From positions 62,001 to 126,000 of the forward strand of contig CALLJS010000005.1 in assembly GCA_938050045.1 (NCBI GenBank): 64,000 nucleotides of DNA, written 5' to 3'. A model generated the notes under the pieces. That model was not told the origin of the DNA. It ran no database searches and saw nothing but the letters and a program-made list of their open reading frames with translations. Shown here in pieces: positions 8,322-16,696 of this stretch. The position numbers were made by a program, and so were the translations under genes. Source of the stretch: an uncultured Sphingomonadaceae bacterium (GTDB lineage: Bacteria > Pseudomonadota > Alphaproteobacteria > Sphingomonadales > Sphingomonadaceae). Each line of letters starts with the position of its first letter. Position 1 is the stretch's first letter.

Positions 8322-9305
8322 ATGTCCTCAATCATAAAGAGAGAAATTGATGCTGTATCGCCTTTTGTCGAGGCCGACTGCAAAGCGTTAAGAAGCGATA
8401 AGTTTCAGAATCCAGATTTTACCGCAACGGGAGATGCAAGAGCATCGGTTGCGATGGCGCAGTTTGAGACTCTGTGGTTCAATACAGGCACATTATGTAA
8501 TTTGGCGTGCAAAAATTGTTATATTGAAAGTTCGCCCAAAAATGATGCTCTGGTCTATATAACTCTGGACGAAGTGCGCGTATATTTAGATGAAATAATA
8601 CAAAAAAATCTTCCCATTAAGGAAATAGCCTTCACGGGCGGCGAGCCTTTTATGAATCCTGATATGATAGCAAGTATATCGCTTTGTTTGGAACGCGGCT
8701 TCAAAATTTTGGTGCTGTCCAATGCGATGCGGCCCATGCGCAGATTTGAACAGCAATTACTGGATTTACCAAAACGCAATCGGCTCACTTTTCGCGTAAG
8801 CCTTGACCATTTTACGCAGGCCATTCACGAAGAAGAACGTGGCCCTAATAGCTGGGATAAAGCGATTGATGGTCTAAAATGGCTTGCAGCTCATGATTTC
8901 CCTTTGGCAATCGCAGGACGTCATTTGCCTGGCGAGGGTCATACGGCAGCTATGCAAGGGTATGCGGCTCTATTTTCCGAAAATGATTTGCCGCTCGATG
9001 CTGCTAATCCAGCACATCTGATGCTGTTTCCAGAGATGGATGCGCGCGCTGATGTCGCCGAAATCACAACATCTTGCTGGGGTATATTGGATGTTGATCC
9101 AGCCAATATTATGTGTTCGAGCAGCCGCATGGTGGTCAAACGCAAAGGCGAAGATGCACCGCGCGTAGCGGCCTGTACTTTGCTGCCTTATGATCCGCAA
9201 TTTGATATGGGAGCAACGCTGGAAGAATCGATGCAGGATGTGAAATTAAACCATCCGCATTGTGCTAGATTTTGTGTGCTTGGCGGCGCAAGCTGCTCTA
9301 TATAA
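8322..9305 (+). CDS. Radical SAM enzyme with Cys-rich C-terminal tail, arsenic locus
   Basis: The 327-residue protein has the radical SAM cluster motif CxxxCxxC at Cys59, Cys63 and Cys66 (TLCNLACKNCYIES) and the SAM-binding TGGEPF near residue 105. A second set of cysteines (252, 265, 285, 314, 318 and 325) suggests one or more auxiliary iron-sulfur clusters or an arsenic thiolate site; the last are in CARFCVLGGASC near the end. It is not the classical arsenosugar enzyme ArsS, which has a different motif context and a DUF3641 tail. Position next to arsM and two arsenosugar-type transferases suggests it acts on methylated arsenic, perhaps transferring a 5'-deoxyadenosyl group. No clear Shine-Dalgarno precedes the ATG. 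Confidence 0.85.
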   Translation: MSSIIKREIDAVSPFVEADCKALRSDKFQNPDFTATGDARASVAMAQFETLWFNTGTLCNLACKNCYIESSPKNDALVYITLDEVRVYLDEIIQKNLPIKEIAFTGGEPFMNPDMIASISLCLERGFKILVLSNAMRPMRRFEQQLLDLPKRNRLTFRVSLDHFTQAIHEEERGPNSWDKAIDGLKWLAAHDFPLAIAGRHLPGEGHTAAMQGYAALFSENDLPLDAANPAHLMLFPEMDARADVAEITTSCWGILDVDPANIMCSSSRMVVKRKGEDAPRVAACTLLPYDPQFDMGATLEESMQDVKLNHPHCARFCVLGGASCSI

Positions 9306-9331
9306 TAGGTCGGCGCAAGCTGCTCTATATA
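9284..9331. repeat. 21-bp direct duplication across the stop codon of the radical SAM gene
   Basis: The same 21 bases, beginning CGGCGCAAGC and ending CTCTATATA, occur at 9284-9304 and 9311-9331 with a 27-bp period. The first copy encodes the final GASCSI and leads into TAA TAG; the second lies after the stops in the same reading frame. Confidence 0.9.
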
Positions 9332-9357
9332 CTTATTTGGTACATTAAACGCTTATT

Positions 9358-10227
9358 CTATGCCTTTAACGCCCGCCCCGCAACCGCGTCCAATTTTGCA
9401 ATAAGCTCTGGATTGCGTGCCGAGGGCTCGGTGATTAGGGCAAAATCTAATCCTGTATCAATCGGGCTGGCCTCTCTTTCTTTTGGCAATGAACGCATCA
9501 AATGCACGATCATATGACGGGCTTTTTCGGCATTGCTCTGTAATTGCGCGATGATGGTTTCAACCTCTACATGGGCTTCGTTTTCGCGCCAGCAATCATA
9601 ATCTGTTACCATCCCGATTAAGGCGTAAGGCAGTTCCGCCTCTCGGGCTAATTTGGCCTCTGGCATAGCCGTCATACCAATAATATGCGCCCCCCAAACA
9701 CGATATATATTGCTCTCTGCCCTAGAAGAAAATTGCGGGCCTTCCATCGCCAAATATGTCCCCCCGCGATGAACATTGGCATCCGCTTTTTCGGCGGCAT
9801 TTGCTGCATAATCAGACAGGCGTGGACATACTGGTTCTGCCATAGATATATGCGCGACAACGCCTTCGCCAAAAAAGCTTTTTTCCCGCGCAAAAGTTCG
9901 ATCAATAAATTGGTCTACAGCTATGAAATCGCCTGGGGCCATTTCTTCGCACAGCGATCCTATAGCAGAAATAGAGATTATATCAGTAACGCCAGCGCGT
10001 TTTAATATATCAATATTGGCTCGAAAATTAAGCTGGCTTGGCCCTATGCGATGGCCACGTCCATGGCGCGGCAAAAATATACATTTTATGCCTTTTATTG
10101 TGCCGCAAAGCAATTCATCTGATGGAGTGCCCCATGGGGAATCAATCTTAATCCATTGGGGGTTTTCCAGAGCATCTAGAGCATAAAGGCCCGATCCGCC
10201 AATAATACCGATAACCCATTCGCTCAT
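9358..10227 (-). CDS. mtnP: S-methyl-5'-thioadenosine phosphorylase
   Basis: The 289-residue protein is an MTA/purine nucleoside phosphorylase: IGIIGGSGLYAL at the start, the phosphate-binding PRHGRGH near residue 54, AMEGPQFSSRAES near 160 and IGMTAMPEAKLAREAEL. It splits 5'-methylthioadenosine with phosphate to adenine and 5-methylthioribose-1-phosphate. Related enzymes also use 5'-deoxyadenosine, the by-product of radical SAM chemistry. I chose the ATG at 10227 because GGAG lies 6 bp before it; the ATG four codons upstream has none. It converges on the radical SAM gene and is divergent from pabB, so it may be housekeeping, but a role in removing adenine from an adenosylated arsenical is possible. 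Confidence 0.9.
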   Translation of the reverse strand: MSEWVIGIIGGSGLYALDALENPQWIKIDSPWGTPSDELLCGTIKGIKCIFLPRHGRGHRIGPSQLNFRANIDILKRAGVTDIISISAIGSLCEEMAPGDFIAVDQFIDRTFAREKSFFGEGVVAHISMAEPVCPRLSDYAANAAEKADANVHRGGTYLAMEGPQFSSRAESNIYRVWGAHIIGMTAMPEAKLAREAELPYALIGMVTDYDCWRENEAHVEVETIIAQLQSNAEKARHMIVHLMRSLPKEREASPIDTGLDFALITEPSARNPELIAKLDAVAGRALKA

Positions 10228-10327
10228 AATTTGCTCCATCGCTCAGTGAAGCTTGGCATAGCCGTGCTGGAGTCTGGGTGCAATATTCTAATGTTCCCAT
10301 GACGTCATAATCGTTTATAGGGCTTAT

Positions 10328-11467
10328 ATGTTATCGCTAGAGCGGCCCTTCATATTATTCGATGATGCGCGAGCATCGGGTGCTGCGCATGGTCGTTATT
10401 ATCATGATTTGCACGAAGAAATCTCTCTCAATTGCGCTGCGGATATATATGCGATGCAGGGTAAATTGCGCGATGCGCTAGAGCGTGGTTATCATGTAGC
10501 AGGCTATTTATCTTATGAAGCGGGCCTGTTGTTGGAAAAGCGCACTGCAGTCTTGGCGGGTCGGAGCGATTTTGGATGGTTTGGTATTTTTAACTCTTAT
10601 GATTCCGTAAAAGATATTATGCCTTTGCTGCCAAGCGCGCAAAATGTGTCTTGGCAAAAATTGGTGCCAGAAATCAGCCAGTCAGAATATATTGATATGT
10701 TTGATTCCATCCAAAAATATATTGAGCAAGGCGATATTTATCAGGCCAATTTAACCTTTCGGTGTTGCGCAAAATTTGCAGGTCCTCCTTTGTCGCTTTA
10801 TGCGGCATTGCGCGCGAAAGCGGCAGCGGGATATGGCGGTATTATAAATGGCGGTGGTATCCAATTACTATCTTATTCGCCCGAATTATTTTTCACGCTC
10901 AAAGATAGGAAAATCACCGCACGGCCGATGAAGGGAACGGCTAAGGTTTGGGCCGATCAAGATGATAATTTAGCTGCTATAGCAGCCTTATGCTCTGATC
11001 CAAAGCAGCGCGCAGAAAATTTGATGATCGTCGATTTATTGCGTAATGATTTATCAAAAATATGCATGCCATCAAGCGTGAAAGTCCCCCAATTATTCCA
11101 TGTTGAGAGCTACCCCACTGTGCATCAAATGACATCAACGGTGAACGCTACTTTATCCGATGATAAAGACGCTTTGGATATTTTGATGCATATATTCCCG
11201 TGCGGTTCGATAACGGGAGCTCCAAAAATTAGAGCTATGGAGATTATTGATGAAATTGAAAATAGCCCACGAAATGCCTATTGCGGCTCGATGGGGTGGA
11301 TAGAACCCAATGGGGATGCGGCCTTTAATGTTGCAATTCGCAGCCTATCCATGCAGCATGGTGATGATCGTTTTACTATGGGATTGGGTTCGGGGATAGT
11401 TTCGGATTCCAATGCCGCCGACGAATGGGCAGAATGCTTAACAAAAGCGGCATTTATCGCAGGATAA
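10328..11467 (+). CDS. pabB: Aminodeoxychorismate synthase component I
   Basis: The 379-residue protein is a chorismate-binding enzyme of the PabB/TrpE family. The C-terminal half carries SYSPELFF, RPMKGTAK, ENLMIVDLLRNDL and CGSITGAPKIRAMEIIDE, the expected catalytic and Mg-binding segments. With an amidotransferase partner it converts chorismate to 4-amino-4-deoxychorismate for folate synthesis. The N-terminal portion is short, as in the PabB forms that are often fused to PabC in this group; here the lyase is a separate gene 24 bp downstream. The RPMKGT motif is typical of PabB rather than TrpE. The start is the first ATG after the divergent mtnP promoter region. Confidence 0.92.
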   Translation: MLSLERPFILFDDARASGAAHGRYYHDLHEEISLNCAADIYAMQGKLRDALERGYHVAGYLSYEAGLLLEKRTAVLAGRSDFGWFGIFNSYDSVKDIMPLLPSAQNVSWQKLVPEISQSEYIDMFDSIQKYIEQGDIYQANLTFRCCAKFAGPPLSLYAALRAKAAAGYGGIINGGGIQLLSYSPELFFTLKDRKITARPMKGTAKVWADQDDNLAAIAALCSDPKQRAENLMIVDLLRNDLSKICMPSSVKVPQLFHVESYPTVHQMTSTVNATLSDDKDALDILMHIFPCGSITGAPKIRAMEIIDEIENSPRNAYCGSMGWIEPNGDAAFNVAIRSLSMQHGDDRFTMGLGSGIVSDSNAADEWAECLTKAAFIAG

Positions 11468-11491
11468 CCAAACGGCGATCAAGAGGGGCAG

Positions 11492-13415
<1,924 letters not shown>

Positions 13416-13565
13416 AATACTGATATTACATAATATAATTTTAATCATCGCCATTATCATTATTTTTGACCAACTATTGAAACCTTTTTTGCATTTACCA
13501 CGAAACCCATAGCGAACATTCTCAAGAATTTTTTGAGATATTTGGTAAATGAAATTAGGCGTAAA

Positions 13566-13739
13566 ATGACAAAATTACTTAAAATGCTATCTTCGGATTT
13601 AATCGTCACTCTCATAGGTGGTATGACTATCGGCTTTATGGCGATTAGCTATGTTGAGCCAGAGAATGAAGGTCATAAACATATATATGAAGAGGTGCGC
13701 GCTATCAGCGTAGAGCAACCCATTATTGCGAATAGCTAG
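13566..13739 (+). CDS. Small predicted inner-membrane protein
   Basis: A 57-residue frame begins MTKLLKMLSSDL with AGGCG four bases before the ATG. It contains one hydrophobic helix (about residues 12-31, IVTLIGGMTIGFMAISYV) and an acidic, soluble C-terminal part, suggesting a single-pass membrane protein. I do not recognise a family. It stands alone between aspC and the converging lpdA; about 150 bp before it are non-coding. The residue composition looks protein-like, but the evidence for expression is limited to the start signal. Confidence 0.45.
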   Translation: MTKLLKMLSSDLIVTLIGGMTIGFMAISYVEPENEGHKHIYEEVRAISVEQPIIANS

Positions 13740-13928
13740 AGCGTTTTGAAGCGTCATAAGCACTTTCAATAGTCATAGGGGCTATCCATAACCACAGTCC
13801 TCGATCATCAAAATAAAACGCCCAAAACACCCGCCGCTAAAGCAAAAATTGCTGCGCCGCTATAATATATCTAAATAAACAATGGTGCGGCTAATGCGAT
13901 AGGGTCAACATTCAATATAGGCTCGTCA

Positions 13929-15335
13929 TTACATGTGAATAGGTTTGCCCAGAACGGCCATAGCAGCTTCTTTAACAGCTTCGCTGTGCGTTGGATGCGC
14001 ATGGCAAGTATAGGCAATATCTTCTGATGTAGTACCAAATTCCATAGCTTGCGCAATTTGAGCAATCAAAGTTCCAGCTAGAGATGATATGATATGAGCA
14101 CCTAATAGGCGGTCGGTCTCGGCATCGGCCAAAATTTTCACAAAGCCATCGGTATCACGATTAGTTTTGGCTCGGCTATTTGCCATAAATGGGAAATTAC
14201 CAACTTTATAATCTATGCCAGCCTCTTTAAGTTCTTCCTCAGTTTTGCCAACCGATGCTATTTCTGGGTGAGTATAGACTACGCCTGGAATGATGTCATG
14301 ATTTACTATGCCTGTTTGACCAGCGATGTTTTCGGCAACGGCAATGCCTTCGTCTTCGGCGCGGTGGGCTAGCATAAGCCCAGGTGCAACATCACCAATG
14401 GCCCAAATGCTGGGCACAGATGTTTGCATGCGATGATCCATTTCGACTTGACCGCGACCATTGGTTTTAAGGCCAGCAGCTTCTAGGTTAAGCGCGTCGG
14501 TATTAGGGCGTCGGCCAATGCAAACGAGCACAGCATCAGCTTCGATTATTTCTGTATCGCCGCCTTTGGCGGGTTCAACCGAGACGATGGCTTTCTTGTC
14601 TTTCACGCTCACACCTGTGACCTTCGTAGACATTTTCAGGCCAAAGCCTTGCTTCTTAAAAATCTTAGCGGCTTCTTTGCGCACGCCGCCGTCCATGCCT
14701 GGTAGGATTTGGTCAAGATATTCGACCACGGTTATTTTTGCACCCAGACGACCCCAAACGCTGCCAAGCTCCAGACCAATAACGCCGCCGCCGATGACCA
14801 CCAAATGTTTGGGTACGGCGGGTAAGTTTAATGCCCCTGTGCTATCGACTATTATACCGCCATCATTATCAACCTCAACGCCGGGAAGCGGTGCAACGCT
14901 AGAGCCCGTTGCAATGATAATATCTTTGGCTGTGACGCTTTGGCCATCAACCTCGACGCTGTTAGGGCCTGTAAAGCCAGCATGCCCTTTAATCCATGTG
15001 ACTTTATTTTTCTTAAACAAAAATTCGACGCCGCCAGTAAGCTCGCCTACGGCTTTATCCTTTTCCGCGTGCATTGCATCCAGATCAAGTTCAGCGCCTT
15101 TTACCTTTACGCCGAATTTTTCCATCGCCCCAGACGAAGCTTCGTGAAATAATTCTGATGCGTGTAACAGCGCTTTGGATGGAATACAGCCGACATTGAG
15201 GCATGTGCCGCCCAATGTTTCACGGCTCTCGACGCAAGCGGTTTTTAATCCCAATTGTGCCGCGCGTATGGCCGCAACATAACCGCCTGGGCCAGCACCA
15301 ATAACAACTACATCATAATCAAAATTATCAGCCAT
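13929..15335 (-). CDS. lpdA: Dihydrolipoyl dehydrogenase (E3)
   Basis: The 468-residue flavoprotein has the FAD motif GAGPGGYVAAIRAAQLG, the redox disulfide Cys45-Cys50 in GGTCLNVGCIPSK, the NAD motif VIGGGVIGLELGSVWGRLG and the C-terminal catalytic HAHPTHSEAVKEAA. It reoxidises the dihydrolipoyl arm of the 2-oxoglutarate dehydrogenase complex, whose other subunits lie just upstream. It is the last gene of the TCA run mdh-orf-sucD-sucA-odhB-lpdA, starting 41 bp after odhB. Length is normal. Other E3 copies may serve pyruvate dehydrogenase elsewhere. Confidence 0.96.
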   Translation of the reverse strand: MADNFDYDVVVIGAGPGGYVAAIRAAQLGLKTACVESRETLGGTCLNVGCIPSKALLHASELFHEASSGAMEKFGVKVKGAELDLDAMHAEKDKAVGELTGGVEFLFKKNKVTWIKGHAGFTGPNSVEVDGQSVTAKDIIIATGSSVAPLPGVEVDNDGGIIVDSTGALNLPAVPKHLVVIGGGVIGLELGSVWGRLGAKITVVEYLDQILPGMDGGVRKEAAKIFKKQGFGLKMSTKVTGVSVKDKKAIVSVEPAKGGDTEIIEADAVLVCIGRRPNTDALNLEAAGLKTNGRGQVEMDHRMQTSVPSIWAIGDVAPGLMLAHRAEDEGIAVAENIAGQTGIVNHDIIPGVVYTHPEIASVGKTEEELKEAGIDYKVGNFPFMANSRAKTNRDTDGFVKILADAETDRLLGAHIISSLAGTLIAQIAQAMEFGTTSEDIAYTCHAHPTHSEAVKEAAMAVLGKPIHM

Positions 15336-15376
15336 ATTTTATTCCATTCGCATTACCACTAAAAGGCTTATTATAG

Positions 15377-16666
15377 TTATAGATCAATCAAAAGACGGGT
15401 GGGATCTTCAATCGCTTCTTTGACGATTTTGAGGAAGGTTACCGCCTCGCGACCATCAATGAGTCGGTGGTCATAGCTTAGTGCAATATACATCATGGGG
15501 CGAGCTGCAATGCTGCCATCAGCCAAGACAACAGGACGCTGTTCTATTCTGTGAAGGCCCAAAACTGCACTTTGCGGGGGGTTAATGATAGGTGTTGACA
15601 TGAGGCTGCCAAACACACCGCCATTGGAGATGGTAAAAGTACCACCTTTCATCTCATCCATGGTGAGTTCGCCTCTTTTGGCCCGTTTACCAAAATCACC
15701 TATGGTTGATTCAATTTGAGCAAAGCTCATACTATCCGCATTGCGAACCACAGGAACAACCAAACCATTGGGGGCACTGACTGCGACACTTATGTCCATA
15801 TAATGATAATAGACAATTTCATCACCATCAATTTGCGCATTGACCGATGGAACGCTTTTCGCGGCTAGGGCTGCTGCTTTGGCAAAAAAGCCCATGAAGC
15901 CCAATTTCACCCCATGTTTTTTCTCGAATAATTCTTTATATTTTGCACGAGTCTCCATAACCGCGCTCATATCCACATCGTTAAATGTGGTGAGCAAGGC
16001 TGCCTCTTCTTGCGCTGATTTCAATCGCTTAGCAATGGTTTGACGCAGGCGTGTCATACGTTGACGTTCTTCTATACGTTGACCAACCATAGGGGCATTA
16101 ACCAGAGGGGCATTAACCAGAGGGGCATCAACCATAGGGGCATCAGCAATAGCGGGGGCTGGGGTGCTGACAATAGGGGCAGACGATGCGCTTGAAGCTG
16201 CTGCGCTGCTACCTTGCGTTTCAACCGCAGCTAGAATATCTTCTTTGGTGAGGCGGCCATCTTTTCCTGTTCCATTAACTTTGGTAGGATCAATACCATG
16301 TTCGAGTACCAATCGTCTAACGCTAGGCGACATGGTCGGCATTTCACCGCTCGTCACCGCTGTTGTGCTGGCCGGAGCGGCGGGAGTGTCAACCGTTTCT
16401 TGTTTTTCAACGGGAGCCGTAGCGGCTTGACCATCTTCGATCATCGCGATAATCGCACCAACTTCAACCGTATCACCAAGCTGAGAAATATAATCGCCCA
16501 TCACGCCAGCGCTAGGGGCGGGCACTTCGATAGTCACCTTATCGGTTTCGAGGCTCGCAATAGGTTCATCGCTCTCAACTGCCTCACCAGGTTTTTTGAG
16601 CCACTCGCCAATTGTTGCTTCGGTAATAGATTCGCCCAATACGGGGACTTTAACTTCGCTTGCCAT
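15377..16666 (-). CDS. odhB: Dihydrolipoamide succinyltransferase (E2 of 2-oxoglutarate dehydrogenase)
   Basis: The 429-residue protein has one lipoyl domain (lipoyl Lys43 in [13 protein letters not shown]), an E3-binding domain near 112-145 ([25 protein letters not shown]) and a catalytic core ending with [12 protein letters not shown]. It passes the succinyl group from the E1-bound intermediate to CoA. The linker between the E3-binding and catalytic domains is made of repeated APLVN-like pentapeptides that come from a 15-bp tandem DNA repeat. It sits 30 bp after sucA in the operon. Confidence 0.95.
   Translation of the reverse strand: MASEVKVPVLGESITEATIGEWLKKPGEAVESDEPIASLETDKVTIEVPAPSAGVMGDYISQLGDTVEVGAIIAMIEDGQAATAPVEKQETVDTPAAPASTTAVTSGEMPTMSPSVRRLVLEHGIDPTKVNGTGKDGRLTKEDILAAVETQGSSAAASSASSAPIVSTPAPAIADAPMVDAPLVNAPLVNAPMVGQRIEERQRMTRLRQTIAKRLKSAQEEAALLTTFNDVDMSAVMETRAKYKELFEKKHGVKLGFMGFFAKAAALAAKSVPSVNAQIDGDEIVYYHYMDISVAVSAPNGLVVPVVRNADSMSFAQIESTIGDFGKRAKRGELTMDEMKGGTFTISNGGVFGSLMSTPIINPPQSAVLGLHRIEQRPVVLADGSIAARPMMYIALSYDHRLIDGREAVTFLKIVKEAIEDPTRLLIDL
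16086..16150. repeat. 15-bp tandem repeat in the odhB linker
   Basis: Four full units (16086-16100, 16101-16115, 16116-16130, 16131-16145) of ACCAKAGGGGCATYA plus a partial fifth encode [20 protein letters not shown]. The 15-bp period keeps the frame, lengthening a flexible interdomain linker. Confidence 0.9.
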
Positions 16667-16696
16667 AATATTCTGCCCTCAATCTAAAAGGAAAAT

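Noticed and set aside
8322-9305. Calling the radical SAM gene arsS
   Set aside because: Motif context and C-terminus differ from ArsS (no DUF3641); context alone does not justify the name.
13871-14065. 64-codon ORF over the lpdA 3' end
   Set aside because: Same-strand shadow of lpdA in another frame; only the part after the lpdA stop looks protein-like and is noted as a remnant.
14461-15147. 228-codon ORF opposite lpdA
   Set aside because: Antisense frame kept open by the codon pattern of lpdA; Ser/Pro-rich with no fold, typical of shadow frames.
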